From Chloroflexota bacterium (lineage in GTDB: Bacteria; Chloroflexota; Anaerolineae; UBA1429), in the NCBI GenBank assembly GCA_021372475.1, contig JAJFUJ010000071.1, positions 1 to 54,148 of the forward strand: 54,148 nucleotides of DNA. Direction: 5' to 3'. The notes beneath the pieces are model-generated. The model was given only the letters and a program-made list of their open reading frames with translations, was not told the origin of the DNA and did not search any database. The translations under genes and the position numbers were made by a program. Every line of letters starts with the position of its first letter. Position 1 is the stretch's first letter. Positions 18,201 to 26,394 of this stretch are shown here, piece by piece.

Positions 18201-18744
18201 GGACGCCGGCATGTCGCTGCAGTTCCAGAAAATAACGGTCGCGGCCGAACAATTCTTTGAACCAGCCGATCGTTTCGCGGGCTTCCTGCTGCCGATTTTC
18301 GCTAATCAGAGACGGCACCTGTCCCGAAAGGCAGGCGCTTAGGCAGATTAATCCGTCGGCATGCTCGGCCAGCAATTCTCGGTCGATGCGTGGTCGGTAG
18401 TAAAAGCCGTCCAGGTTGGCTTTGGTAACCAGTTTCAACAGGTTGTGATAGCCCGCAGTATTTTGCGCAAGCAGCACTAGGTGGTAAGCATGGTTATCGA
18501 GCCCTGCTTCCTTTTGGTATAGCCTGCGCGGAGCTTGATATACCTCGCAGCCAAAGATAGGCTTGATCCCCGCGTGTTTGGCGGCGCGCTGGAACTTGAT
18601 CATGCCGTACATCTGGCCGTGATCGGTCAAGGCCAGTGACGTCATGCCATAATCTTTGGCACGGTCGCACAAGGCAGGCAGATGAGCCAGGCCATCCAGC
18701 AGGGAAAACTCGCTATGGACGTGCAAATGAACGAACGGTATCAA
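15229..18744 (-). CDS. dnaE: DNA polymerase III subunit alpha (DnaE)
   Basis: About 1171 residues, the usual DnaE size. The N-terminal PHP domain starts with FVHLHVHSEFSLLDG. The catalytic acidic motif PDIDLD is at ~400 (in TMPDIDLDYPEDRR), followed by finger motifs such as GVFQVESAGMR and YRPGPM. A helix-hairpin-helix region (VNKRGLECLVRAGALD) and an OB fold (~1000, VMLAGIIKESHLHITKSGEK) follow. It is the replicative polymerase subunit. The preferred start is TTG 18744, preceded by GAGAGG at a good distance; a TTG at 18765 is the alternative. It is convergent with lexA. Confidence 0.95.
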   Translation of the reverse strand: MIPFVHLHVHSEFSLLDGLAHLPALCDRAKDYGMTSLALTDHGQMYGMIKFQRAAKHAGIKPIFGCEVYQAPRRLYQKEAGLDNHAYHLVLLAQNTAGYHNLLKLVTKANLDGFYYRPRIDRELLAEHADGLICLSACLSGQVPSLISENRQQEARETIGWFKELFGRDRYFLELQRHAGVPELEAVNAQLTELAQEYNLRCAVTNDVHYVNRADAASHELLLAIQTDTVMSDPKRMRMGSDDYYLMSPEEMAARFQEYPEALENTAYIADQCNATIIASGYHLPQYKVPEPYTPESYLRMLCEQGIARRYGESTPAIRTRLDYELEVIHKMGFDDYFLVTWDVVNWAKHTAKMLVGPGRGSGAASIVSYLLGITELEPLSLDLVFERFLNPDRNTMPDIDLDYPEDRRGEVIEYLTKRYGEERTAQIATFDTMAARAAIRECGRALEINQNVIDMVAKLMPGDPKKKIEDGIEESIDLKAVYESQPEVKQLIDAAIPLQGLARHLSTHAAGVLITDRPLVEYAPMQRTPRTEGILSQFCMEDVEASGLLKLDILGLSTLTMIERAFRWIEQTHGISLTLEMLPMDDADTFALLCSGEVTGVFQVESAGMRRTLRDMQPTEFKDISAAIALYRPGPMQYIATYINRKFGRESVEYRHPKLEPILAETYGIIVYQEQIIRLVSDLAGFTPAEADLMRRAIGKKKQKDIDEQKGKFIRGAVERGISEETAQAIFGDIEAFANYGFNKAHSAAYAVITLQTAYLKAHYPAEYLAAILSVESDNLDKIGIMINECRRIGIPVRPPDINHSGVDFVLEAADESCTAAGTQSLLNAASLAIRYGLAAIKNCGSGPAEAIVNARGDQPFKDLDDFLHRVDLRQVNKRGLECLVRAGALDCLGERGALLAGIDMMLAECQRIQREKECGQRSFFDLSDISLGSDAATINLPVTYQELPKKEQFNDEKALLGTYLSGHPLDALLRNRDSRLTPINTLDESSVGQKVMLAGIIKESHLHITKSGEKMVFANMEDHSGSIDLTIFPRTLEVVKDILEESSALLLVSGKADFRSDKPQVIVDNLEVYQPQNATPVPAKGELQARGIDVEIPLNGDEPSSIAVVERVYNLLTNSQGNTPFHLSLSTPSGRVMVEFAQASTQYSRTLEQEVVRLVGRDHFRVDWD

Positions 18745-18785
18745 TGGACGCCTCTCGGATTTCAAACGCTGTTTATTAAACTATC

Positions 18786-19847
18786 TTACTCACTAAACGG
18801 GAACATAATGCGCTGACCGGTTTCCGACGAACGATAAGCCGCCAGTACCATTTCAATTGAAATGCGTCCTTCCTCTGCTGTACACATCGGGACGCCGGAT
18901 TTCAAGGCATTAATAAACGGCCGAGTGACACCGGCGATGCGCTCGCCATGGCTGGCCGGAATCGGCAGACCCAGATCCTGCCAGCCAGCCAGAGCTTTCT
19001 CAGCCTGATAGAGCTTGACCCCTATTGGGGAAGGCGGCCTAACGGAGCAGGAGACCAGATCGCCGTGATTCTGGATTATAACGCCCTTATCACCATAGAT
19101 TTCGGTCGTGTTCTCGCCTGCCCAGGTGACGCTGGAGTTCACGACATAAGCGAACATGCCGTTGGCATAACGGAAAATCGCGATGCCCGTATCATCTGGT
19201 GCAACATGGGTAAGCACATTATCGACTTCGGCCATCACCGAGACAGGGCGCTCCTTCATCATCCAGACCAGCCAGTCAAAGGCATGGGTCGCGTCATCAA
19301 AAAACATGCCTCGGTTGGCTTCGCGGGTGGTATGCCAGTGTGACGGCCCTTCGACGAATTCCTTGCTAAACAATACCGGGATGCAGTGGCGGCGACGGAT
19401 AAGCCCCAGCTTCCCGACCGCATTCTGCTCGACCAGCTCCTTCATCTTGATATTCTGCGGGTCACAGCGCATCTGAAACGCCATGCTGAACCACTGCCCG
19501 GTCTTGTGCACCGCCGCGATAATCCGATCACAATCAGCCAGGGTGATGGCCATCGGTTTCTGTAACAGCACAGCTTTGCCGGCTTCGAGGGCAGCAACAG
19601 CCAGGTCGGCATGTTTATTAGTCTCACTGGCTATCATCACGCAGTCGATATCCGGTCTATTCAGCACATCCTCTAGGTGAGGTGAATACGGGATGTCGTA
19701 CTCTTTGGCCGCCTGGGTGCCACGCTCCTGATTGTCATCCCAGCAGGCGATTAACTGAGCATCGTCGAACGACTTGAGCACATTAGCATAAGAACGCACA
19801 TGACCGTGGGCGAAAGATAGAATACCGATACCAAGCTTGGCTTTCAT
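18786..19847 (-). CDS. Gfo/Idh/MocA family oxidoreductase
   Basis: 353 residues. The N-terminal Rossmann half has GILSFAHGH in the dinucleotide loop in place of the more usual GxGxxG, then WDDNQERG. The family EKP motif is LLQKPMAIT here, i.e. QKP, with the catalytic-region histidine in DDATHAFDWLVWM. The C-terminal half is the family alpha/beta domain. Members oxidise or reduce sugars, cyclitols or related compounds with NAD(P). The start is ATG with GAGGGTTG upstream. It lies downstream of the membrane-protein pair and upstream of dnaE on the same strand, apart from the main catabolic block. Substrate unknown. Confidence 0.88.
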   Translation of the reverse strand: MKAKLGIGILSFAHGHVRSYANVLKSFDDAQLIACWDDNQERGTQAAKEYDIPYSPHLEDVLNRPDIDCVMIASETNKHADLAVAALEAGKAVLLQKPMAITLADCDRIIAAVHKTGQWFSMAFQMRCDPQNIKMKELVEQNAVGKLGLIRRRHCIPVLFSKEFVEGPSHWHTTREANRGMFFDDATHAFDWLVWMMKERPVSVMAEVDNVLTHVAPDDTGIAIFRYANGMFAYVVNSSVTWAGENTTEIYGDKGVIIQNHGDLVSCSVRPPSPIGVKLYQAEKALAGWQDLGLPIPASHGERIAGVTRPFINALKSGVPMCTAEEGRISIEMVLAAYRSSETGQRIMFPFSE

Positions 19848-19862
19848 GGCAACCCTCAGTAT

Positions 19863-20156
19863 TTAGTTGTTCTCGAGGAGCAAGGACTGTATATAAAAGG
19901 CGCGTTGAAGCCCATCATCTTGGGGCAATATCTGTTGGCGGGCTTTAAGTTCGATCGAATTGTAGTCGCCATACTTCAATCCGCTCATATCTTTGATATC
20001 AAAAGAATAGGACTGAGCAGGCCACATCTGGTCACTCTCGATAGTTCCTAGGTAAACCTGATTGATGTAAACATCCACGGTGTACGACGTATAAGGATTA
20101 CCTATCAATGTAAGTCTTCCTGATTTTGCTGGCGATGCCGCCGCACTTAGGCGCAA
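19863..20156 (-). pseudogene. C-terminal beta domain of the adjacent membrane protein, separated by a frameshift
   Basis: 97 codons from a TTG, but the protein-like reading continues upstream of that TTG in the same frame (to ~20225) as LLNVERGDGQTWRWSNGG, where it meets stop codons. That stretch overlaps the 3' end of the membrane protein in another frame. The RWSNGG-TATIWLRL pattern matches the RW-x-DG module at the end of the membrane protein at 4325-7012, and the following strands (YTSYTVDVYINQVYLG) complete a beta sandwich. It is therefore best read as the displaced C-terminus of the protein ending at 20147, not an independent gene. Confidence 0.72.
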
Positions 20157-21658
20157 CCATATTGTTGCCGTACCGCCGTTTGACCATCGCCATGTTTGCC
20201 CATCGCCGCGTTCAACATTAAGCAGTTATCAAATACGGCAATGTTGCTATCAGGCGTTATTATAGTACCAAATGTATAGTTTGTAAGCCGGGGCAGCGCA
20301 TCGCGTAACTCTTGAGCAGCAGCTTCGTGGTTGCGTTCAGCAATCGAGTCTGCACTAGCCAGAAATTGGGGATAACGCCAATTCCAGAGATATTCAGTAT
20401 CCTTATTAATCGAGAAGCTTTGCCCGCTAATACCGTTCCACGCCAATACATTAGGATTGTACAAGCCCTGCCCGGTATTGATGAGTATCCCTGGTATAAA
20501 TAACACAAATAAACTGATAGTGCTTAGATGCTGCACTGACCGGCTCTTTTCATTTGTGACGATTTGCCATAGCATAGTGCTTAACATGATGATGAAAGGA
20601 AATGCCTCGGCCATCAAGCGACTGCCGAAACAAAACCCACCCCACCAAACAGTCATTGAAACAACACTGTACATATATGTTAATATAAAAATAATTATCA
20701 ATATAAATAATATATTATTTGATAATTTACGTATGTATTTAAGTGTTAATACCAATATAACCAGTAGATATGGTTGATATATAAATAATCCTCTGGAGGG
20801 ACTGGCCAGCACCCCCCATAAACCAGATAAAGAGAATTGATTTTGCCAGCTACCAGACATATAATATGGTGGAAAAAGCTGATTGAAAGTTATTAATGAA
20901 TATGTAATGAATATAGATGCAAAAAATATTATATTAATAATAAAAGATACAGTATATTTCCTTAATTTAACAAAAATATAAATGAGTATGACTAATATTA
21001 CTAAGGCGTTTGTTGGCTTACATAAAAACGACATGAATGATAAAAATGCAATACTGCTTGCCCAGAGGAACCGATTGTCGAACGGCCGACGAATGAGCAG
21101 ACATATAGAAGCGAGGCTAAACACAACAGCATAGTTTGAGCTCCACAATGCGGAACCCATGGTACTGATTAAAGGGCTGGCTAGAATAAAACCGGTCGAC
21201 CAGAGCCAGCTGGCCTTTGGTGAAACAAAGGACCGAAATATGGCATTACTGAGCAAATAAGCAAGCACAACAGATATAGCGGCCAACCAATACTCGAGAA
21301 ACTTGGCATTTGCTCCACTAATCTCATAGCCGGCTACCTGAGCGACGGCAATTACAGGTAGGATGGCGATTGAGGTGCCGATAGGATAATAGTTGTACAG
21401 GGCATCGCCTCGCGAGCTGAGGGCGTATGTTCGCCCTGAAAAAACCACAACCTGGCAATCGCCTCCTCCACAAGAGCCCAGGCTAGCCAACTTCCCAACG
21501 ATTGGATCCACTCTTGTTGTCCCGTATTGTACAATTGCTCGAGCCGTGAGAGAATATCCTGCATTATCAAAGCCATCTGGTCGTACCCTGGCGCTAAGGG
21601 ATAAACCAAAGATGAGTAGGGCAGTTAATGCCGCAACATGGTCCCACTTTTTGTTCAT
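20147..21658 (-). CDS. polytopic membrane protein, GT-C glycosyltransferase-like, 3' end frameshifted
   Basis: About 503 residues from ATG 21658; an upstream TTG at 21733 would add 25 residues without hydrophobic character. It has ten or more membrane helices. The first loop after helix 1 carries RPDGFDNAGYSLTARAIVQYG, with an acidic residue where GT-C enzymes have their catalytic Asp. The C-terminus after NIAVFDNC continues in the wrong frame to TGCGCCTAA, while the expected beta domain lies in the -1 frame (see 19863-20156). One missing base near 20215-20225 would explain this. The middle of the gene (20640-21010) is strikingly A/T-rich compared with its neighbours. Confidence 0.7.
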   Translation of the reverse strand: MNKKWDHVAALTALLIFGLSLSARVRPDGFDNAGYSLTARAIVQYGTTRVDPIVGKLASLGSCGGGDCQVVVFSGRTYALSSRGDALYNYYPIGTSIAILPVIAVAQVAGYEISGANAKFLEYWLAAISVVLAYLLSNAIFRSFVSPKASWLWSTGFILASPLISTMGSALWSSNYAVVFSLASICLLIRRPFDNRFLWASSIAFLSFMSFLCKPTNALVILVILIYIFVKLRKYTVSFIINIIFFASIFITYSLITFNQLFPPYYMSGSWQNQFSLSGLWGVLASPSRGLFIYQPYLLVILVLTLKYIRKLSNNILFILIIIFILTYMYSVVSMTVWWGGFCFGSRLMAEAFPFIIMLSTMLWQIVTNEKSRSVQHLSTISLFVLFIPGILINTGQGLYNPNVLAWNGISGQSFSINKDTEYLWNWRYPQFLASADSIAERNHEAAAQELRDALPRLTNYTFGTIITPDSNIAVFDNCLMLNAAMGKHGDGQTAVRQQYGCA

Positions 21659-21974
21659 AAGTAAACCGTCTAATTCGTCTTTCACTTCGATGTAACTGAG
21701 CAAGCAATGAATTGGATCAGGTTTGTTTGTCAATATACGCTTTTTCTATCATTCACATATATCCTGGCGCCAGGCCGCTGAACGTGAATACTAACATCAG
21801 GATAGCAAAAGGATAGTACGTCCGAACCAAGATAGCACATATCTGTCCTGGAGAAACTTAAGCCAATGATACCAGCCGAATTCTCGTCTGACGGTAATAA
21901 CCTGTTACCTCCCTTGTTCTCCATACCTTCATAGACTCGAAAGCCGATGAGTATTCTTCACCGGCTTTCGGCTG
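21659..21974. other. intergenic region without a convincing gene
   Basis: It holds a 64-codon minus-strand frame (21730-21924) that has no recognisable domain and a poor ribosome site, and a perfect 12-base palindrome CCTGGCGCCAGG at 21773-21784, which could be an operator for the membrane-protein gene. The hairpin at its right end is listed separately. Confidence 0.5.
21938..21970 (-). terminator. hairpin after the catabolic block
   Basis: CGAAAGCCG (21938-21946) pairs perfectly with CGGCTTTCG (21962-21970) across a 15-base loop, starting four bases after the stop of the last gene of the block. There is no clear T run behind the stem on the minus strand, so it may be a weak terminator or an mRNA 3'-end stabiliser. 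Confidence 0.5.
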
Positions 21975-22409
21975 TTACAAGGAGCGCAATTGGGCAAGGC
22001 GTTCAGTGCGTTTTGCAGCAACTTTGGTAAAAGCCCGAGGGATGGTGGCGAGCAGAGATTGCGAACGTCTGGCTACTTCCTGGTAAAACGCGATCGCTTT
22101 TTCTTCCAGTGTGATGGCCTGGGCAATCGCTTGCGCTAACTGCATACCTTCGGGCACAGCAAGGTCGACCAGGTAATCCGACGGGTTAAAGTCGTTGAAG
22201 GCATACCCTGTCTCGAGGATATCGCTGACGGTTTCCTGATATGTGCGCTGCACCAACGTTTTATGCTTAGCGCATTCGCCTGCCATCACCCCAAACTTGG
22301 CAGCGTGCACTGGGAAGCGCTCCGCGAGCGTCTTGTAAAAGTGCTCAGCCTGCTTCTCCCAATCAGCGCAAAAACTAATGATTGCGGAGGCGGTATATTG
22401 CTCGCTCAT
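21975..22409 (-). CDS. ferritin-like (rubrerythrin-type) four-helix protein, degenerate metal site
   Basis: 144 residues, four-helix bundle pattern. Helix 1 has WEKQAEHFYKTLAERFP and helix 3 has LEEKAIAFYQEVAR, the typical rubrerythrin helices with E18/E22 and E102/E103. Helix 2 reads GECAKHK, so the E-x2-H metal motif is spaced as E-x3-H, and helix 4 (KRTERLAQL) has a glutamate but no histidine. It may have lost the full di-iron site. The start is one base after the stop of the aldehyde dehydrogenase gene, so it is the last gene of the block. Role unknown; possibly oxidative protection of the oxygen-sensitive pathway enzymes. Confidence 0.7.
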   Translation of the reverse strand: MSEQYTASAIISFCADWEKQAEHFYKTLAERFPVHAAKFGVMAGECAKHKTLVQRTYQETVSDILETGYAFNDFNPSDYLVDLAVPEGMQLAQAIAQAITLEEKAIAFYQEVARRSQSLLATIPRAFTKVAAKRTERLAQLRSL

Positions 22410-22410
22410 C

Positions 22411-23919
22411 CTAGAACCACCTTTGAATCACAACTTTGCTCTCGGTAAAGAAGCGCACAATCTCCTGTCCTTGGCCATGCAGATCGCCAAAGAATGAATC
22501 TTTCATCCCGCCAAAGGGGAAGAAGGCCATCGGGGCGGCAATGCCGATATTGATGCCGATGTTGCCGCATTCGGTGCGGTATTGGAATTCGCGCGCCCAT
22601 TTACCGCTGGTGGTGAATATCGACGCCGAATTGCCAAACGGATTGGCATGGATCATATCGATGGCTTCATCCATTGTCCGCGCGCGCAAAATGCAAGCAA
22701 AAGGACCAAATACTTCTTCCTGCGCTATCGACATTTGCGGGGTCACATCGCTGAAGACCGTGGGGCCAAGGAAGCAGTCGCGCGGGCGCTCATCGACCAG
22801 TTCGAAAATCCGCCCATCCAGCTTGAGGGTAGCACCTTCGGCTAATCCCTTTTCGATGTATGAGACGATGCGTGCCCGTTTGCCCTGATCACGCAGGGGG
22901 CCCATCTGTACGCGCTCATCAAGGCCGTAGCCCATCTTGATCTTGCTGGCCGCTGTTGTAAACTCGTTCACGATGCGCTCGTAGAACGCTTCAGCTTCTC
23001 CTTTGCTCAACCCTTCGTCGACGACCACGAGGTTAGAGTTAGCCAGGCAGCGTTGGCCGGTGTTCCCAAAGAACGAGGTCATACAGGTGGCAATCGTCTT
23101 GGGAATGTCCGCATCCGGCATCAGCACCGCAAAGTTTTTGGCACCGCACTGGGCGATGACACGCTTGCCCGTCTCACCACAGCGCCGATATACGACATCG
23201 CGGCCAACCGGCGTTGAGCCGACAAAACATACCCCCTTGATGTCGGGGTGGTCCAACATGGCGTTAACAATATCGCGCCCGCCGTTAACGATGCTCCAGA
23301 CGCCATCCGGTATGCCTGCCTCAACGGCCAGCTCAGCCACTTTAATCTGGCTGATGGGGTCTTCGCTGGAAGGCTTCATAACAACGCAGTTGCCTGTGGC
23401 TACCGCGAATGGCGCGAACCAGAGCGGTACCATAAAAGGAAAGTTAAAGGGGCAGATAATTCCGAAAACACCCAACGGTTGGCGGATAAGGTATTCATCG
23501 ATGCCCGACGCGGCATCTTCGAGGTTATAGCCCATCATCAAGGTGGGGATACCGGCGGCCACCTCGACCATCTCGATACCTCGCCTGGTCTCACCGCGCG
23601 ATTCGTCGATCGTCTTGCCGTGTTCCATCGATTGGATGCGCGAGAGCTCCTCAAAGTTCTTTTCGAGCAGCTCCTTCAGCCGAAACATGCAGCGCGCCCT
23701 GGCCAAGGGCGGTGTACGCCGCCAATCATAAAAGGCCTCCTTGGCAAAAGCTACTGCCTGGTCGAACTCTTGCTTGGTGGAGATGGGCACCTGCGCGATG
23801 GCCTGCAAATTGGCAGGATTGACTACATCCACCATTCGCCCTTCTGAATCTACCCATTCACCGTTGATCAGGTTTTGCAGCCGGAGGGGGCTGGTAATAG
23901 GTTCCTCTAGTATAGCCAT
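22411..23919 (-). CDS. mmsA: CoA-acylating methylmalonate-semialdehyde dehydrogenase (MmsA/IolA)
   Basis: 502 residues, usual family length. It has the aldehyde dehydrogenase fold with PFNFPFMVPLWFAPFA, the NAD-loop FVGSTPVGRDV and the catalytic cysteine at ~290 in GNTGQRCLA, in the GAKNFAVLMPDAD context that separates this subfamily from other aldehyde dehydrogenases. It converts malonate or methylmalonate semialdehyde with CoA and NAD to acetyl- or propionyl-CoA, the last step of inositol and valine degradation. Among isomerases and Gfo/Idh dehydrogenases an inositol- or sugar-acid-type role is favoured. RBS GAGGAG is five bases before the ATG. Confidence 0.92.
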   Translation of the reverse strand: MAILEEPITSPLRLQNLINGEWVDSEGRMVDVVNPANLQAIAQVPISTKQEFDQAVAFAKEAFYDWRRTPPLARARCMFRLKELLEKNFEELSRIQSMEHGKTIDESRGETRRGIEMVEVAAGIPTLMMGYNLEDAASGIDEYLIRQPLGVFGIICPFNFPFMVPLWFAPFAVATGNCVVMKPSSEDPISQIKVAELAVEAGIPDGVWSIVNGGRDIVNAMLDHPDIKGVCFVGSTPVGRDVVYRRCGETGKRVIAQCGAKNFAVLMPDADIPKTIATCMTSFFGNTGQRCLANSNLVVVDEGLSKGEAEAFYERIVNEFTTAASKIKMGYGLDERVQMGPLRDQGKRARIVSYIEKGLAEGATLKLDGRIFELVDERPRDCFLGPTVFSDVTPQMSIAQEEVFGPFACILRARTMDEAIDMIHANPFGNSASIFTTSGKWAREFQYRTECGNIGINIGIAAPMAFFPFGGMKDSFFGDLHGQGQEIVRFFTESKVVIQRWF

Positions 23920-23943
23920 AGTATCTCCTCTACTCTTGGTCGA

Positions 23944-24726
23944 TTATTGAGAAGCGGTCACTCCGCCGTCGACGAACAGGTTTTGACCTGTGATAAATGA
24001 CGATGCATTTGATGCCAAAAAGATGGCTGTTCCAGCCAAGTCGGTCGTCTCGCAAACTCGACCGAGGGGAATCCGGTTGACAAGATTGCCGTAGAATATC
24101 GGGTCATTCAGATAATCGGCGACCAGCGAGGTACGCGTGAAAGTAGGCGCAATGCCATTCACACGAATCTGATATTTTGCCCATTCGGTGGCAAGTTGCT
24201 TGATAAGGATGCTCAAACCGCCCTTGCTGGCGCAGTAGGCAGCATAACCTCGGTGAATCCCCAGAGCGCTGCGCACCGAGGTGACATGGATGATGCTGCC
24301 TCCCTTTTTGTGGGCAATGAGCGGGCGTGCAACCGCCTGCGACAGCATAAACGCGCCGCGCAGATTCAAATTTACGACAGTATCCCATGCTTCTGGAGTA
24401 AAATCCTCTGCCGGCTGCTCGATGTGCGTGCCTGCTGCATTGATGACTACATCGACAATGCCAAATTGCTTTTCTATGTATCCCAGCGCCGGGGGCAGCG
24501 TTTCCGGTTTGGTGATATTCACTGCCACGCCAATCACCTGGTCCGGAGTTCCGAGTCTTGCGGCAGCTTCATTGGCTCTCTCGGCTGTCAGCTCAGCCAC
24601 GGCGACCCTGGCGCCAAAAGCTGCGCAGGCCGATACCATCTCCGCGCCAATCCCGCCCGCGCCGCCAGCTACCATCACAACTTTATCCTGCAGGCTAAAT
24701 AATCCTTGGTACTGCTCTTTATCCAT
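23944..24726 (-). CDS. short-chain dehydrogenase/reductase
   Basis: About 261 residues from the ATG at 24726, which has AGGAG a few bases upstream; an ATG-like start at 24789 adds 21 non-conserved residues and overlaps the neighbour. NAD(P)-binding loop AGGAGGIG near residue 19, NAAG strand end, catalytic Ser in HVTSVRSALG and YCASK (Tyr-x3-Lys), plus the C-terminal FITGQNLFVDGG of classical SDRs. It oxidises a hydroxyl of the pathway intermediate or reduces the keto form. It overlaps the end of nothing else and lies 15 bases downstream of the isomerase stop. Confidence 0.9.
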   Translation of the reverse strand: MDKEQYQGLFSLQDKVVMVAGGAGGIGAEMVSACAAFGARVAVAELTAERANEAAARLGTPDQVIGVAVNITKPETLPPALGYIEKQFGIVDVVINAAGTHIEQPAEDFTPEAWDTVVNLNLRGAFMLSQAVARPLIAHKKGGSIIHVTSVRSALGIHRGYAAYCASKGGLSILIKQLATEWAKYQIRVNGIAPTFTRTSLVADYLNDPIFYGNLVNRIPLGRVCETTDLAGTAIFLASNASSFITGQNLFVDGGVTASQ

Positions 24727-24740
24727 TTTTCTCCTCTTTC

Positions 24741-25577
24741 CTATTTGAGGCCAACAGCTTTGAAGGCGCGATCCAGGGTACGGTAACACAATGCAGCATG
24801 TGCTAGAGCGTCGTAATCTGGCCGGCGCTGCACCATAACACTCACCTCTGCTACGATGTAGCCATCATATCCGGCAGCGCGCATGGCGCGCAGATAGTGC
24901 TCGAAATCAAAAGGACCCTCACCCGGCGTGAGAAATGTATGCTGCGGGTAAATGCCTGTCTGGTCCTTGACGTGGGTGTGCACCGCCCAGGGAGCCATTA
25001 TCGGCACGCATTCATCGATGCTAATGCCCATCACTTCCATATGGCTGATATCAAAGTTCATGCGCACCGCAGGGTGGTCAACCGTGCTAAACAGCCATTG
25101 TGCTTTATCGGGCAGATCAAGGGCAGTACCACAATGCGGTTCAACAGCCAGGATGACTCCATGTGCCTGAGCATAATCGCCCAAAGAACGGACCCGTTCT
25201 GCCAACATCTCCCGCCCAGGCAGCCAGTCAGCAGGCTTGCCGCCGACCAGGCTGGCCATGATTGGCGGCAGCCCGGGCTGGGCCAACTCTGCGGCCAGGT
25301 CGATGGCCTGCCGTAGATAGAGCATATTCGCCTCATTCCTTTCCTGGTCTAGTTCCATCATCGAAGTATGACCAGCCACTGCAGTTAATGCTATGTGATT
25401 CGCAGTTAACAGCTCGCGAATCTGCTTACGTGCCTCGCCATCAAGGTTCTCGAGGGCGGTATTCCAACCTGGGGTAACCGCCAGTTCGAGCCCTTCAAAA
25501 CCCATCCGGGCTAAGGCGGGGATAGATTCCTCGACAGGTATCCTCGGCATCCCCCACAAGCTGTATCCTATGCGCAT
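24741..25577 (-). CDS. sugar phosphate isomerase/epimerase family TIM-barrel protein
   Basis: About 279 residues from ATG 25577 (GGGAGG upstream). AP-endonuclease-2 type barrel: MRIGYSLWGMP, then GFEGLELAV, VAVEPHCGTALDL, NFDISHMEVMG, HTHVKDQ and YDGYIVAEVSV. The glutamates and histidines of these strands match the metal-binding set of the family (E, D, H, E). Members isomerise or epimerise sugars, or dehydrate inososes (IolE/IolI). Two such genes bracket the catabolic block. Exact substrate unknown. Confidence 0.87.
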   Translation of the reverse strand: MRIGYSLWGMPRIPVEESIPALARMGFEGLELAVTPGWNTALENLDGEARKQIRELLTANHIALTAVAGHTSMMELDQERNEANMLYLRQAIDLAAELAQPGLPPIMASLVGGKPADWLPGREMLAERVRSLGDYAQAHGVILAVEPHCGTALDLPDKAQWLFSTVDHPAVRMNFDISHMEVMGISIDECVPIMAPWAVHTHVKDQTGIYPQHTFLTPGEGPFDFEHYLRAMRAAGYDGYIVAEVSVMVQRRPDYDALAHAALCYRTLDRAFKAVGLK

Positions 25578-25603
25578 ATTCCCTCCCGTTGCATAACTAT
25601 GCC

Positions 25604-26380
25604 TTACTGTAATTTGAATAAAGCGCGCGCGTTGCCCCACAGGATTTTCTCGAGACTGCTATCTGATATTCCGCGCTGCCGCATCCCGCTGATTAGCATC
25701 GCATAGCTGCGCCGCGGGCGTTCTCGAGTCACTGCATGCCCAACGTCAAATCCCTCGGCAGCGTCTGAGCCGAACAAAATCTTTTCTGGGCCTACTGCTG
25801 CCAAGCCTACCTCAACCATCCAAGGCTCAACATAAGTTGTATCCAGATAAACATTTTCATACCGTCTCGCCAGCGGAATCGCCTCCGGCCGTAAGTGCGC
25901 CAAGATCAATGCTACATCGGGGTAGGCTTTGATCAAATCCTCGTACATAAGGGCCGACATCGGAGTGCCGTCCACATCGGTGTGCGTAAGGATTGGCCAA
26001 TGGCGTTCATGCGCCAGGGCAAAGACCGCATCGAGCGCGCGGCAGTTAACAGCATAATGGTCCAGTACCGGATGTATCTTGATGCCCACCAAGTGAGGCG
26101 AAGTTAGCTTATCCACTAGTTTTGGCCAATCTGGGTCATGCGGGTTAATCCATACCATCCCCTTGAGCTTTTCGCCGTACTGTTCCATCATGGCACGCAG
26201 TTCAGCGATGCCGCAGACCTGGCTGACAGTGTTAGTCGAGGCTGAGGAAACCAGCATCTGGCCAACCCCTTCGCGGTTTTGGATGGTGAGTAGGTCTTCA
26301 GCCGTAAAAGACTCGCCAACCACGCCGGGCAAACGGCCGATGTGGGTATGGATATCAATAATAGGACCCAGCGCCGTCAT
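25604..26380 (-). CDS. amidohydrolase family (PF04909-like) metal-dependent hydrolase
   Basis: About 258 residues. The start is ATG 26380 because GGAGGG lies directly upstream; a TTG at 26392 precedes that RBS and is rejected. TIM-barrel metal motif IDIHTHIG near residue 8, VGIKIHPVLDHY, ILTHTDVD, ILAHLRPE and the late GSDAAEG aspartate. The family includes lactonases such as L-fuconolactonase as well as decarboxylases. Next to an alpha-L-fucosidase and SDRs, hydrolysis of a sugar lactone is a reasonable guess, not shown by sequence. Confidence 0.85.
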   Translation of the reverse strand: MTALGPIIDIHTHIGRLPGVVGESFTAEDLLTIQNREGVGQMLVSSASTNTVSQVCGIAELRAMMEQYGEKLKGMVWINPHDPDWPKLVDKLTSPHLVGIKIHPVLDHYAVNCRALDAVFALAHERHWPILTHTDVDGTPMSALMYEDLIKAYPDVALILAHLRPEAIPLARRYENVYLDTTYVEPWMVEVGLAAVGPEKILFGSDAAEGFDVGHAVTRERPRRSYAMLISGMRQRGISDSSLEKILWGNARALFKLQ

Positions 26381-26394
26381 ATATCCCTCCAAGG

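Noticed and set aside
21730-21924. 64-codon minus-strand frame upstream of the membrane protein
   Set aside because: GAAGG is only one base before the ATG, and there is no domain or hydrophobic pattern; it could be a leader peptide but nothing supports it.
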